Source: Vibrio ruber DSM 16370 (lineage in GTDB: Bacteria > Pseudomonadota > Gammaproteobacteria > Enterobacterales > Vibrionaceae). From it: DNA of 57,663 nt. The notes beneath the pieces are model-generated. The model was not told the DNA's origin, did no database searches, and worked only from the letters and a program-made list of their open reading frames with translations. Below, piece after piece: positions 45,246 to 54,726 of the stretch; position 1 is the stretch's first letter, and each line of letters opens with the position of its first letter. The position numbers were made by a program, and so were the translations under genes. The stretch is taken from positions 1 to 57,663 of the forward strand of contig NZ_FULE01000022.1 in the NCBI RefSeq assembly GCF_900163965.1. The letters run 5' to 3'.

Positions 45246-46118
45246 TCAAAAACTCAACCGGTCCAGAACCCGGGCTTTCAAATAAGAACCGAGGCATTTC
45301 ACTTTGCTGATCGCCTCGATTTCGGCCAGAGCCGCTGCGATGGCCGGGTCTTGGTAGTGCCCGTCTAAATCGATAAAAAAGTGATATTTACCGAATTGAG
45401 TGCAGGTTGGCCGGGAAATAATCGAGGTCAGATTGATTTTACGTCGGGAAAAAGAGGTCAAAATCTCCCCGAGAAAACCGGGATGATCATGCTCATCAAC
45501 GACAATCAGGCTGGTTTTATAATCGGCTTGCGCATAATGAGTCTCCGGATAATGTTGAGCGGCAAACACCAAAAACCGAGTCTGATTATTCTCGTAGTCA
45601 TTGACGTTTTCAATGACTGTATAAAATGTCTCTTGACGGGCGCTATCAGCCGGTACAATTGCAGCACAAGGCTGTGAGGATTGACGCGCCAGTGCCAGTG
45701 ATTCGGTATTACTTTCGGTCAGAACAATCTGGCATGTCCCCAGTGATTCAATAAAACGACTACACTGTCCTTTCGCGACGAACTGAACAAATAATTGTTG
45801 AATCTCATGCAACGCAACCGAGCTCACACAAGCAAAACGAATCGGAAGAATGACTTCACCGATAACTTTGAGATCCGCATGAATCAGTTGATCAAGAACC
45901 GAGGGAATAAACCCCTCAGAGAAGTTTTCAATCGGCAACACACCGACATCACACACCGAACCTATCGCATCCAGAGCCCGTTCGATTGAAGAAAAATACG
46001 CCAATTCATACGGGAACATTGGTGCATCCACCGGCAGTGCTGACTGCTCGGTGATGTAACGAAGTGTCGCCGTTTCCGAAAATGTTCCCCGTGGCCCCAG
46101 TGTTGCAATTTTTCTCAT
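45246..46118 (-). CDS. Prephenate dehydratase with ACT domain
   Basis: Converts prephenate to phenylpyruvate. The catalytic domain (~1-185) has IATLGPRGTFSETAT and VLPIENFSEG; the conserved TRF of the active site appears in NQTRFLVF (~190). An ACT domain follows (KTSLIVVDEHDHPGFLGEILTSFSRRKINLTSIISRP), usually the phenylalanine-binding regulatory part. At ~290 residues without a chorismate mutase domain it is the monofunctional type, and most Vibrio also carry a fused PheA on the main chromosome. Start ATG 46118 (MRKIATLGP) is preferred to the frame opening at 46142. Confidence 0.85.
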   Translation of the reverse strand: MRKIATLGPRGTFSETATLRYITEQSALPVDAPMFPYELAYFSSIERALDAIGSVCDVGVLPIENFSEGFIPSVLDQLIHADLKVIGEVILPIRFACVSSVALHEIQQLFVQFVAKGQCSRFIESLGTCQIVLTESNTESLALARQSSQPCAAIVPADSARQETFYTVIENVNDYENNQTRFLVFAAQHYPETHYAQADYKTSLIVVDEHDHPGFLGEILTSFSRRKINLTSIISRPTCTQFGKYHFFIDLDGHYQDPAIAAALAEIEAISKVKCLGSYLKARVLDRLSF

Positions 46119-46216
46119 GTCCTTTCCATACTCATCGTTCAATCACCGAAAATGAACCGGCAGTTTAACATAAAAGTGAGCACAAAAGACCCATGCAGTT
46201 GAGGAAGAACATCCGG

Positions 46217-46972
46217 TCAATCACCTGATGGCTTTGCGGTAAAAATAGTATCGAACCGGTCAAACGCAGCAACTTTAGCATTGGCTTTCCTTTGCCATTT
46301 CGCCTGACTGGCAACCAACCATGTTTGCTGTGAGTGATGAATGATAGCCTGACTGACAGCCGCTTCACGGAGTTCATATTCCATGGCAAACTCGGTCAAC
46401 TCAGTATCCGACTGACCGCTCATCGGCGGTCGGGTGAAGCGACAAACCGCGGCACAACCAATGATGCCGATATCCGCAGAAAAACGTCCGAAAAGCTGGC
46501 TGACATTGTCACCGACGATATCACCGTCATGGCTGCGAATCCGCCCCTCCGGAAGCCAAATTTCCATATGTTCATTTTGAGACAGGATATGTGCCGCTTC
46601 AAAATTATTGGTCACCACACGCAGTTCCCGGTGATGCACCAAACGCTCGGCAATCAACGCAATGGTTGTACCAATTCCCAGAAAAATGGTACTGCCGTCA
46701 GGAATCAGCGCTGCGACTCGTTCAGCAATCTGCCGTTTTTCAGCCTGATCAGTCGCCTGACGCGATAAATAACTACGATTCGACAGGGTCGCCGGTAAAC
46801 CGACACCACCATGATGTCGCCTTGTCAGTCCCATCGAACAAAGTGCGTTAATATCACGACGGATGGTCTGAGTCGTGACCGAAAAATGTTGGGACAGCGC
46901 ATCAATAGAACAATACTCATCACGGTGAACCAGCGTCAGAATCTGCTCTTGGCGGACGGTTAAATCTTCCAT
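46217..46972 (-). CDS. DeoR/GlpR-family transcriptional regulator
   Basis: A 251-residue repressor. The N-terminal winged helix is DLTVRQEQILTLVHRDEYCSIDALSQHFSVTTQTIRRDINAL, the DeoR signature. The effector domain from ~75 has GSTIFLGIGTTIALIAERL and VVTNNFEAAHIL, the phosphosugar-binding SIS-like fold, and DIGIIGCAAV. GlpR in this family responds to glycerol 3-phosphate. With ugpQ directly upstream and the ugp operon divergent, this protein probably controls glycerophosphodiester use. Confidence 0.88.
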   Translation of the reverse strand: MEDLTVRQEQILTLVHRDEYCSIDALSQHFSVTTQTIRRDINALCSMGLTRRHHGGVGLPATLSNRSYLSRQATDQAEKRQIAERVAALIPDGSTIFLGIGTTIALIAERLVHHRELRVVTNNFEAAHILSQNEHMEIWLPEGRIRSHDGDIVGDNVSQLFGRFSADIGIIGCAAVCRFTRPPMSGQSDTELTEFAMEYELREAAVSQAIIHHSQQTWLVASQAKWQRKANAKVAAFDRFDTIFTAKPSGD

Positions 46973-47019
46973 CGTTTACCTATCAATATTTGTCAATGAT
47001 TCATGTGCATCGATACGGT

Positions 47020-47763
47020 TCACTGTTTTTTATAAACATAACGGTGGGGTTTATCCGTAATCATCATATCCACTCCCCATTGCCAGTGCCCTTCAACCTC
47101 CAATGGCTGGTTCGGGGTATAACAATACAGTGCATAACCGCGCTGTTTAATCGCTGCTGCTTGCTGTCGGTTGAGATGACGGTAATCACAGTGAACACTA
47201 AAGGCACCTAACATCGTCAGAGTATCAAATGCATCAGCGGGCATGGTTTCCCACAATAATCCGCGGCGAATCTCAGGCATTATGTGTTGCATGGCAGCCA
47301 GCGCCGTGACACTGAAACTGGAGAACAACAGTTGTTCCTTAGCAATCCCGGCCGCATCAATCACTGCCGCAACCCGCTGGCAGAGCAAGGTTTCGTCATC
47401 TTCGGGATAAAGCTTTAACTCAATATTCAGGTTGATATGGTGCTGTTTGGCAAGTTGCAAGGTCGCTTCTAAGCTTGGTACCGTCTCATCACTGAATGTT
47501 TGATCAAACCAATGACCAGCCGAATATTGCGTCAGCTCGTTGAAGGTCAAATCTGCGATCTTACCGACACCGTCGGTACAGCGTTCTAATGTCTGGTCAT
47601 GAATCACGACGGGGATTTGATCTGCGGTTAACTGGACATCCAACTCGATCCACTGGCAACCAAACGCAATGGCTTTTTTAAATGCGGCTAACGTATTTTC
47701 CGGAGCTTGACTCGAATACCCCCGGTGCGCCATGACTTGCATAATACTCTTCCTTACTGACAT
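47020..47763 (-). CDS. ugpQ: Glycerophosphodiester phosphodiesterase
   Basis: Cuts glycerophosphodiesters into glycerol 3-phosphate and an alcohol. The 247-residue TIM barrel starts MQVMAHRGYSSQAPENTLAAFKKAI (HRG...ENT motif, catalytic histidine), then WIELDVQLTADQIPVVIHDQTLERCTDGVG (metal ligands E and D, second histidine), and NLNIELKLYPED. No signal peptide, so it acts in the cytoplasm on imported substrate, as UgpQ does. In E. coli ugpQ is the last gene of ugpBAECQ; here it is divergent from ugpB. Confidence 0.92.
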   Translation of the reverse strand: MSVRKSIMQVMAHRGYSSQAPENTLAAFKKAIAFGCQWIELDVQLTADQIPVVIHDQTLERCTDGVGKIADLTFNELTQYSAGHWFDQTFSDETVPSLEATLQLAKQHHINLNIELKLYPEDDETLLCQRVAAVIDAAGIAKEQLLFSSFSVTALAAMQHIMPEIRRGLLWETMPADAFDTLTMLGAFSVHCDYRHLNRQQAAAIKQRGYALYCYTPNQPLEVEGHWQWGVDMMITDKPHRYVYKKQ

Positions 47764-47804
47764 TTAGTGAAAGCAGCATTCCAAACCAATATGACGGTAA
47801 GATT

Positions 47805-47891
47805 GCGTTCATATGACAGATAATTGCGTTCAAATAAATTCATTTATTTGTCATTTAAGCGTCATTTTGCGTGCGTAGCGTTCATATGAAC
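47805..47891. promoter_or_regulatory. PHO box and repeated DeoR-type half sites between ugpQ and ugpB
   Basis: TTGTCAT-TTAA-GCGTCAT (47848-47865) has the 7+4+7 direct-repeat form of the PhoB box (consensus CTGTCAT-N4-CTGTCAT), on the strand and side of ugpB. GCGTTCATAT-type motifs occur at 47805, 47826 and 47878; the last extends to the palindrome GTTCATATGAAC. They recall GlpR-type operators and may be bound by the DeoR-family regulator. This suggests joint control by phosphate starvation and by substrate. Confidence 0.72.
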
Positions 47892-47963
47892 ATAAATCGG
47901 GTAACTTCACGCCAAAGTGAATATTCGCTTGAATTTTAAATGAGAATGATAGGGAAAATTAGC

Positions 47964-49271
47964 ATGATGCTTAAAAAACTCGTGGGTTTGACGCTTGCAA
48001 CAACGCTGGTCAGCGCACCGGTCTTTGCCAAAACCGAAATTCAGTGGTGGCACGCAATGGGTGGCGCTTTAGGGAAAAAAGTCGATCAGATTGCTGCTGA
48101 TTTTAATGCAAGTCAGGATCAATACGAAATCAAACCGGTTTACAAAGGAACGTACGCCGAGACAATGACCAGTGCCATTGCTGCTTTCCGGGCTAAAGAG
48201 CAGCCGGCAATTGTCCAGGTGTTTGAAGTCGGTACCGCGACCATGATGGGCGCAAAAAAAGCGATTTACCCGGTTTACAAACTGATGAAAGATACCCAAG
48301 AGCCGTTTAATCCGAACGATTATCTTGCTGCGGTCACCGGTTACTACACCACCAATGATGGCAAAATGCTCTCGATGCCGTTTAACAGCTCAACTCCGGT
48401 GCTTTACTACAACAAAGATATGTTTAAAAAAGCCGGCATTACTGCTCCCCCAAAAACATGGGATGAAATGGGAGAAGTATCGCAAAAACTGCTGCAATCG
48501 GGTGCCAAATGTGGCTTCACTACAACATGGCAATCCTGGATTCAAATCGAAAACTTCGCCGCGCGGAATAACATCCCGATGGCTACGCAAAACAATGGGT
48601 TTGGCGGTCTGACAGCTAAATTCGAATTCAACACCAAGCCTTTCGTTAACCATATTAACCAGATAGCACAATGGGCGAAAGACGGTGTATTCAAATATGG
48701 TGGCCGTCAGTCTGAAGCAATGCCACTGTTCTACACTCAAGAATGTGCAATGAGCATGGGCTCTTCTGCCGGACTCGCTGGAATTAAAGAAAACATGAAA
48801 GGGATCGATGTCGGTGTGGCTCAACTGCCTTACGACTCGCATATTATCAAATCTCCGCAAAATACCATCATCGGTGGCGCTTCACTTTGGGTACTCAGAG
48901 GTCATTCAAAAGCCGAGTACAAAGGGGTTGCGAAATTCTTTAACTACTTGTCCAGTGCCAAAGTTCAGGCAGACTGGCACCAGTTTACCGGCTACCTGCC
49001 GATCACCAAGCAAGCCTATGAGTTAACCAAACAGCAAGGATTCTACGCGAAAAATCCGGGAGCCGAAGTGGCGGTAACTCAAATGACGTCAAAGAAACCA
49101 ACGGCAAACTCAAAAGGAATCCGCTTCGGTAACTTCCTTCAGACCCGTGACATTATTAATGAAGAGCTTGAGGCGGTCTGGGCTGGCAAAGAATCCGCTC
49201 AAACAGCACTCAACAATGCGGTTAAACGCGGGAATGCCCAGTTACGCCGCTTTGAACGTACACAAAAATAA
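47964..49271 (+). CDS. ugpB: sn-Glycerol-3-phosphate periplasmic binding protein
   Basis: A 435-residue extracytoplasmic receptor. The signal peptide runs from MMLKKLVGLTLATTLVSAP to VFA, and the mature protein begins KTEIQWWHAMGGALGKKVDQIA, a typical UgpB start. The family 1 binding-protein signatures VYKGTYAETMTSAIAAFRAKEQPAIVQVFEVGTATMM and YYTTNDGKMLSMPFNSSTPVLYYNKD are all present. ATG 47964 follows AGGGA by 8 bases; the frame is open from 47940. It is the first gene of ugpBAEC. Confidence 0.94.
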   Translation: MMLKKLVGLTLATTLVSAPVFAKTEIQWWHAMGGALGKKVDQIAADFNASQDQYEIKPVYKGTYAETMTSAIAAFRAKEQPAIVQVFEVGTATMMGAKKAIYPVYKLMKDTQEPFNPNDYLAAVTGYYTTNDGKMLSMPFNSSTPVLYYNKDMFKKAGITAPPKTWDEMGEVSQKLLQSGAKCGFTTTWQSWIQIENFAARNNIPMATQNNGFGGLTAKFEFNTKPFVNHINQIAQWAKDGVFKYGGRQSEAMPLFYTQECAMSMGSSAGLAGIKENMKGIDVGVAQLPYDSHIIKSPQNTIIGGASLWVLRGHSKAEYKGVAKFFNYLSSAKVQADWHQFTGYLPITKQAYELTKQQGFYAKNPGAEVAVTQMTSKKPTANSKGIRFGNFLQTRDIINEELEAVWAGKESAQTALNNAVKRGNAQLRRFERTQK

Positions 49272-49283
49272 CCGGTTCTACAT

Positions 49284-49306
49284 AAGCGGATCGGTTCGAT
49301 CCGCTT
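49284..49306 (+). terminator. Hairpin between ugpB and ugpA
   Basis: AAGCGGATCG and CGATCCGCTT form a 10-bp stem with a 3-base loop, 12 bases after the ugpB stop. Such hairpins after the binding-protein gene often act as attenuators or 3' protectors that keep receptor levels above those of the permease. Confidence 0.7.
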
Positions 49307-49330
49307 TCATCTGAAATAAGTTTACTGATT

Positions 49331-50215
49331 ATGATGTCATCGCAAGTGGTGTTTAAGCACCGGTGGTTACCGCTGCTGCTGATCGCACCTCAACTGTTTA
49401 TTACGTTTGTGTTTTTTCTCTGGCCGGCCGGACAGGCCATTGTCCAGTCTACCCAGCTAGAAGATGCCTTTGGCATGTCCACCGAATTTGTCGGTGCTGA
49501 AAACTTCCTGCGGTTATTTACCGATAGCCATTATCTTGAGTCACTCGGTACTACTTTCGTGTTCAGCAGTGCGGTTGCTGTTTTAGCACTGGTCAGTGCG
49601 CTGGTGCTCGCGGGCGTGGCTGAAAGTGTTGTCCGGGGCGCACTGACCTATCGAACTCTGCTGATCTGGCCGTATGCCGTCGCCCCGGTAGTCGCCGGGT
49701 CATTGTGGCTGTTTCTGTTCGATCCGACCATTGGGGTGATCAGTCACTGGATTGATCAGCTCGGTATCGACTGGAACCCGAAACTGAACGGCACTCAAGC
49801 TCTGATCATGGTGGTGATTGCCGCGACATGGAAACAGGTCAGCTACAACTTTCTGTTCTTTCTTGCCGCATTGCAGTCGGTGCCGAAATCGCTGCACGAA
49901 GCAGCAGCCATTGATGGCAGCGGCCCGATTAAACGTTTTCTGACCATCAGCTTCCCGCTGATTACCCCGACCAGTTTCTTTCTTTTGGTGGTGAATTTTG
50001 TATATGCCTTCTTTGATACCTTCGCCATCATTCACGCGATGACCCAAGGTGGCCCAAGTAACAGCACCACAACCCTGGTGTATAAAGTATATAACGATGG
50101 GTTTATCGGGCTGGACATGGGCTCATCGGCTGCACAGTCGGTCATTCTGATGATCATTGTCGCCCTGCTCACCGTGGTTCAGTTTAAATATGTCGAGAAA
50201 AAGGTGACGTACTGA
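49331..50215 (+). CDS. ugpA: sn-Glycerol-3-phosphate ABC permease subunit UgpA
   Basis: A 294-residue inner membrane permease with six membrane segments. The EAA loop that contacts the ATPase is EAAAIDGSGPIKRFLTISFPLITPT (~195-219). The N-terminus HRWLPLLLIAPQLFITFVFFLWPAGQAIVQS is typical of UgpA. Its stop overlaps the ugpE start by one base. Confidence 0.93.
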   Translation: MMSSQVVFKHRWLPLLLIAPQLFITFVFFLWPAGQAIVQSTQLEDAFGMSTEFVGAENFLRLFTDSHYLESLGTTFVFSSAVAVLALVSALVLAGVAESVVRGALTYRTLLIWPYAVAPVVAGSLWLFLFDPTIGVISHWIDQLGIDWNPKLNGTQALIMVVIAATWKQVSYNFLFFLAALQSVPKSLHEAAAIDGSGPIKRFLTISFPLITPTSFFLLVVNFVYAFFDTFAIIHAMTQGGPSNSTTTLVYKVYNDGFIGLDMGSSAAQSVILMIIVALLTVVQFKYVEKKVTY

Positions 50216-51063
50216 TGGTTGAGAAAAGACCTTTATTCAAATTATTTTGCCACCTGACGCTGATTCTCGGCATTGCTTCGGTGGCATTTCCGGTCTGGCT
50301 GGCGATTGTCGCCACCACACACAGCAACGGTGAGTTCGCAACCGGCACGCCACTGTGGTTCGGAGATCTGGGACTGGATGTGTTCAAAGCACTGTTTTAC
50401 TCACACGACAAAGTCAACGGCTCCAAATTTCCGCTTGCGCTAATGCTGACCAACTCTTTAATCATGGCACTGTGCATTACCGTCGGTAAGCTGGTGATTT
50501 CAATTCTGTCCGCTTATGCCGTGGTGTTTTTTCGCTTTCCGGGAAGAATGCTGGCCTTCTGGGTGATTTTTTTCACGCTCATGTTGCCGGTTGAAGTACG
50601 CATCATGCCCACTTTTGAAGTGATCACTGACCTGCACATGCTGAATTCGTTTTACGGACTGACGATTCCGCTGATTGCCAGTGCGACCGCAACATTTCTG
50701 TTCCGTCAGTTTTTTATGACCGTGCCGCACGAGTTAGTTGAAGCAGCACGGATTGACGGCGCCGGGCCGTGGCGATTTTTCTTTGACATTTTGCTGCCGC
50801 TGTCACGCACCAACATTGCAGCCCTGTTCGTGATTACCTTTATCTACGGCTGGAACCAGTATCTCTGGCCGCTACTGATTACTACAGATATCAAATACTA
50901 CACCATCGTGATGGGTATCAAGCAGCTCCTCAACGTCAATGATGGCATTGTGGAATGGAACAAAATTATGGCGATTACCCTCATTGCAATGCTGCCACCG
51001 GTTCTGGTGGTCATCGGTATGCAAAAAGCTTTTGTGAAGGGTTTGGTCGATTCGGAGAAATAA
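50215..51063 (+). CDS. ugpE: sn-Glycerol-3-phosphate ABC permease subunit UgpE
   Basis: A 282-residue permease partner of UgpA with six membrane segments. The EAA loop is EAARIDGAGPWRFFFDILLPLSRTN (~178-202), and the family end KAFVKGLVDSEK is conserved. The gene is coupled to ugpA by a TGATG overlap, and ugpC follows after 3 bases. Confidence 0.93.
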   Translation: MVEKRPLFKLFCHLTLILGIASVAFPVWLAIVATTHSNGEFATGTPLWFGDLGLDVFKALFYSHDKVNGSKFPLALMLTNSLIMALCITVGKLVISILSAYAVVFFRFPGRMLAFWVIFFTLMLPVEVRIMPTFEVITDLHMLNSFYGLTIPLIASATATFLFRQFFMTVPHELVEAARIDGAGPWRFFFDILLPLSRTNIAALFVITFIYGWNQYLWPLLITTDIKYYTIVMGIKQLLNVNDGIVEWNKIMAITLIAMLPPVLVVIGMQKAFVKGLVDSEK

Positions 51064-51066
51064 ATC

Positions 51067-52173
51067 ATGGCGACGTTAACATTAACAGACATTAAAAAAT
51101 CCTATCCAAACGGATTTCAGGCAATCCACGGGGTTGACTTAGCCATTAACGACGGTGAAATGGTGGTTTTAGTCGGACCCAGCGGCTGCGGCAAATCGAC
51201 GTTACTCAGAATGATCGCCGGGCTCGAAGAAATCAGTGCCGGACAATTGATGATTGATGAGCAACCCGTTAACGATCTCGAACCGGGACAACGGGATATT
51301 GCGATGGTGTTTCAAAATTATGCGCTTTATCCACACATGTCGGTGTTCGACAATATGGCTTACGGGCTGAAAAACCGCAAAGTCCCCAAAGATGAAATCC
51401 GCGCGATGGTGACTGAAACGGCAACGCTGTTAGAGCTGGAGCATCTGCTGGAGCGCAAACCCAAACAGCTTTCCGGCGGGCAACGTCAGCGCGTCGCCAT
51501 GGGACGTGCAATCGTGCGTTCGCCGAAAGTATTCTTATTTGATGAGCCGCTGTCTAACCTTGATGCAAAGCTGCGCGTGCAGATGCGTCTGGAAATCAAA
51601 AAACTTCAGCGCCGTTTACAGACCACCGCTGTTTATGTCACCCACGATCAAGTCGAAGCCATGACATTAGGTGATAAGCTGGTGGTGCTCAACAAAGGCA
51701 ATATTGAACAGATCGGCACACCAATGGCGATATACCAACACCCGGAATCGCTGTTTGTGGCAACGTTTATCGGAGCACCGGCAATGAATATTCTGGATTG
51801 CCTCATCACTGCCGACGGGCTCAGACTGGGAGAGTATGAATTGCTGATGGACACCACCCGGTGGGAACTCGGTCAGGCCAAGCTGGGGATGCGCCCGGAG
51901 CATATTCAGATCGTCGGAGACAATCCGATGTTCGAGGCGACCATCGACATGATGGAATCCTTAGGCGCAGACTTATTACTGTACTGTCACATCTGCGGCA
52001 GTGAAGCGCAAACGCTGATTATCCGCGTGCATGGAGATCGGCAATTTGATATCGGTGAAACTTTAAGTCTGGCAATTGCTCCCGAACATCTTCATCTGTT
52101 TGATACGACCAGTGAACAACGCCTGCCCTCCCCCTTACCTGCCACTGAACAGAGCGAGCGAATGCATGGTTAG
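51067..52173 (+). CDS. ugpC: sn-Glycerol-3-phosphate ABC ATPase UgpC
   Basis: A 368-residue MalK-like ATPase. Walker A is VGPSGCGKSTLLRM (~35-48), the Q loop follows in MVFQNYALYPHMSV, the signature motif is LSGGQRQRVAMGRA (~135), and Walker B is VFLFDEPLSNLDAKLR. A C-terminal TOBE/OB regulatory domain (from ~240) has GMRPEHIQI. It ends with a short extension that overlaps the next gene by 8 bases. Confidence 0.94.
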   Translation: MATLTLTDIKKSYPNGFQAIHGVDLAINDGEMVVLVGPSGCGKSTLLRMIAGLEEISAGQLMIDEQPVNDLEPGQRDIAMVFQNYALYPHMSVFDNMAYGLKNRKVPKDEIRAMVTETATLLELEHLLERKPKQLSGGQRQRVAMGRAIVRSPKVFLFDEPLSNLDAKLRVQMRLEIKKLQRRLQTTAVYVTHDQVEAMTLGDKLVVLNKGNIEQIGTPMAIYQHPESLFVATFIGAPAMNILDCLITADGLRLGEYELLMDTTRWELGQAKLGMRPEHIQIVGDNPMFEATIDMMESLGADLLLYCHICGSEAQTLIIRVHGDRQFDIGETLSLAIAPEHLHLFDTTSEQRLPSPLPATEQSERMHG

Positions 52174-52975
52174 TCTGATGAAACAACTGACGGCAGAACG
52201 AGCCAAAAAGATAGAATGGTTACTTACCGATGTCGATGACACCTTAACGTGGCGCGGACGAATTCCGCCGGAGACGCTCGCATCCCTCGAACGGTTGCAC
52301 CGCTCCGGTGTGAAAGTCGTTGCCGTCACCGGCGCTTGTGCCGGCTGGTGCGATCATATCGCCAAACTTTGGCCACTGTATGGGGTAATTGGGGAGAATG
52401 GTGCCTTCTGGATGATCAAAAATCGCCACGGTTTTCAAACCCATTACACCCAACCGCTTGAAACGATGCGTTTACGTCAGGAACAGCTCAGAGAAAAAAT
52501 CGGTACAATTTTGGCAGATTATCCCGACGTCGATTTTGCCGCAGACCAAGGTTACCGAATCTGCGATGTGGCGATTAATTTGAGTCAGGATCGGATTCCG
52601 GTGGATAAGACCATTGCTCAGGAAATTACTCAGCGGATTCGTGGTTTAGACATCGATGGTGAGCCGGTCAATGTGATGCTGAGCTCGATCCATATCAATG
52701 CGTGGGTCGGAGAACACAGCAAACAACGCAGCGGTCAATCGTTTCTCCACCGTATGACTGAACAAGATGAGATTGATTTGGCAACCGTGACCTATGTCGG
52801 GGATTCACACAATGATGAGAGTATGTTCGCGTGGCTGCCACTGACTTTTGGCGTCAATAATATTCTCGCCATTATGGATGATTTAACCCACCAGCCCAGT
52901 TTTATCACCGAACGTAATGGTGGCTATGGGTTCTCGGAGCTGGCCGATAATTTATTGCAACTGCGGCGGATGTAG
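52166..52975 (+). CDS. HAD-IIB family hydrolase of the ugp operon
   Basis: A phosphatase of ~270 residues. Motif I is LLTDVDDTLTWRGRIPP (residues ~18-34), with both aspartates; motif II is the threonine of VVAVTGACAGW; motif IV is TYVGDSHNDESMFAWL (~210). The cap of type IIB lies between. The gene overlaps ugpC by 8 bases and ends the operon. In this setting it may dephosphorylate glycerol 3-phosphate or a related sugar phosphate. E. coli has no such gene at this place, so the role is open. ATG at 52178 is an alternative start. Confidence 0.84.
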   Translation: MVSLMKQLTAERAKKIEWLLTDVDDTLTWRGRIPPETLASLERLHRSGVKVVAVTGACAGWCDHIAKLWPLYGVIGENGAFWMIKNRHGFQTHYTQPLETMRLRQEQLREKIGTILADYPDVDFAADQGYRICDVAINLSQDRIPVDKTIAQEITQRIRGLDIDGEPVNVMLSSIHINAWVGEHSKQRSGQSFLHRMTEQDEIDLATVTYVGDSHNDESMFAWLPLTFGVNNILAIMDDLTHQPSFITERNGGYGFSELADNLLQLRRM

Positions 52976-53000
52976 CCAAGCCGTCACCCCAGATAAAAAC

Positions 53001-53033
53001 AAAGCTAACCCCCGGCTTCAGGACGTTAGCTTT
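53001..53033 (+). terminator. Terminator of the ugp operon
   Basis: AAAGCTAAC pairs with GTTAGCTTT around a 15-base loop, starting 25 bases past the HAD stop codon, followed by a short T-rich stretch. Confidence 0.65.
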
Positions 53034-53152
53034 GTCATTTTGCCATAACACTCCCGCCCGCCACCGTAAGTATCAACCAATCGCAAACATTGCATTCGAT
53101 TGAGTGTTCATGAAGATTGAGCGCACGCGGCATCACGAATCCTTGTGATAAC

Positions 53153-53647
53153 CTATATAAACTTAACGATATAATGTGTAATCGTAGCGCCACCTCGATA
53201 GCTCTCGACTGGTTTTCCATCTAAATAAAGTTCGGCGACACAACCGGTTATTTTTTCGTCACCACGTTGACGTTCTAAAATGAATCTCAATTTAAGATTT
53301 GCGTTTTCTGGTGGATTCATCTCAAGGTGTAAAGCACAGACACTGTCAAAACCGCCACCGCCTTGTAACAGTCTTATCGAGTAGTTCAATGTTTCATCAG
53401 CAGGAATCGTAAATGTATGGACAGGCTCATCAGGTTTAATGACTTGCTGACCACCCCAACTTTCATCGGGTGTGGCGATGTTAAACCATACGCTTTCATT
53501 CATTAAAATACTCTGCTTTTCTGCAAAGTTCGGCACTTCAACCGTGAGTTTTGCTGTCGAACCGGAAGCCGGGGCTGTAATCTTTGACACACAGCCAAAT
53601 ACACTGAAGGCAAGTGCAAAAACGATAATCAAATTGGTCAATTTCAT
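53153..53647 (-). CDS. Predicted lipoprotein of unknown function
   Basis: A 164-residue protein with a lipobox (MKLTNLIIVFALAFSVFGC, cysteine at 19). The mature part is beta-rich (LTVEVPNFAEKQSILMNESVWFNIATPDES; LNYSIRLLQGGGGFDSVCALHLEM; KITGCVAELYLDG) with one extra pair of cysteines. I do not know the family. The two bases after the lipobox do not include aspartate, so outer membrane sorting is expected. It is a single gene. Confidence 0.7.
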   Translation of the reverse strand: MKLTNLIIVFALAFSVFGCVSKITAPASGSTAKLTVEVPNFAEKQSILMNESVWFNIATPDESWGGQQVIKPDEPVHTFTIPADETLNYSIRLLQGGGGFDSVCALHLEMNPPENANLKLRFILERQRGDEKITGCVAELYLDGKPVESYRGGATITHYIVKFI

Positions 53648-53889
53648 TAATACTCCTTTGTCGGACGGACTGTGATCACGCTGCGCTCAAGTGTAACCGA
53701 CTCTATCACTGCTTTTAGTTTTGATATGCTTGGTTCCACGAAAAACGACAACAAGACACAATCTGTCACATTTGAATATCTTGTCTGTGATTGAGCACTA
53801 TCGTTCTATTCGAGATATTCACTATCAATTCAGGAATAAATACCCGCTAGATTGAATACGAAACCTATTCTTCTTTTGTCACCAATATC

Positions 53890-54726
53890 TCATGACTTAA
53901 AAATATAGCTCACCTCACCAACGATATTATCACTGGTGATATAACCCAAATGCCGGCTATCCACTGAGTTGTCACGGTTATCGCCCATGAAGAAATAACT
54001 CTTTGCCGGCAAGATGACTTCTTGCATATCTCCAGATGCTCTCATCCGGAGGTGTCGGATTGTGTATGTCACCCCATCTAACACTTGTTGATAGACTGTA
54101 TGCCCCTCTTGCTGAGAGAGCTTTTCAGTTGTTAATGCGGAGCCGTTGAGTATGATTTGGTTACCGGTAATCGCCAGAGTATCCCCCGGCAGTGCAATTA
54201 ATCGTTTCACAAAAATTACATCTTTCCCCGGTAGATAAAATGCATATAACTTACCTCGTTGCATTAAATCAGCAGACGATACGTCATCATTGATGAGTTT
54301 GATGCCATATGTTCCGTATGTACCATAGCCAAACTTTTTGACCAGCACATAATCTCCCGAATTGATTGTCGGCGCCATTGAAACAGAGGGAACGACAAAC
54401 GGCTCATACAAGAAAGCGCGAACGAGGAAAACGCTTGTGAAAAACGTGCCATAAATGGTCGGAATCCCCCACCACTTTGAATACCACGCCCGTTCACAAG
54501 AGAGATTGAAATGTCTTACCACCAGATAAGCATGAATCGGGCAGATCAGGGAGAAAATGGCGACATATGATGTTTGATATCGCCAATCCAATACTGATAC
54601 CAGTACAGAAAGCAGCAAATAAACCCAAAAGAGTCTAGGCCGATTTAAATATAGAAATGTAAATGCCTGTAAAAATACACCTAAAAGAACGGCAACCCAT
54701 GTTTTAGGCTTCCAATCAATATCCAA
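53890..54726 (-). CDS. Signal peptidase I paralogue
   Basis: A 278-residue enzyme. The N-terminal ~110 residues hold three to four membrane segments, more than in the housekeeping LepB. The catalytic core reads VPSVSMAPTINSGDYVLVKKFGYG (nucleophile serine, ~118), VIFVKRLIALPGD (general base lysine, ~170) and FFMGDNRDNSVDSRHLGYI (~250). All motifs for function are present. Its extra membrane segments and its place outside any lepA-rnc-era cluster suggest a specialised paralogue, perhaps for a pilus or exported regulator; that is inference. Confidence 0.88.
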   Translation of the reverse strand: MDIDWKPKTWVAVLLGVFLQAFTFLYLNRPRLFWVYLLLSVLVSVLDWRYQTSYVAIFSLICPIHAYLVVRHFNLSCERAWYSKWWGIPTIYGTFFTSVFLVRAFLYEPFVVPSVSMAPTINSGDYVLVKKFGYGTYGTYGIKLINDDVSSADLMQRGKLYAFYLPGKDVIFVKRLIALPGDTLAITGNQIILNGSALTTEKLSQQEGHTVYQQVLDGVTYTIRHLRMRASGDMQEVILPAKSYFFMGDNRDNSVDSRHLGYITSDNIVGEVSYIFKS

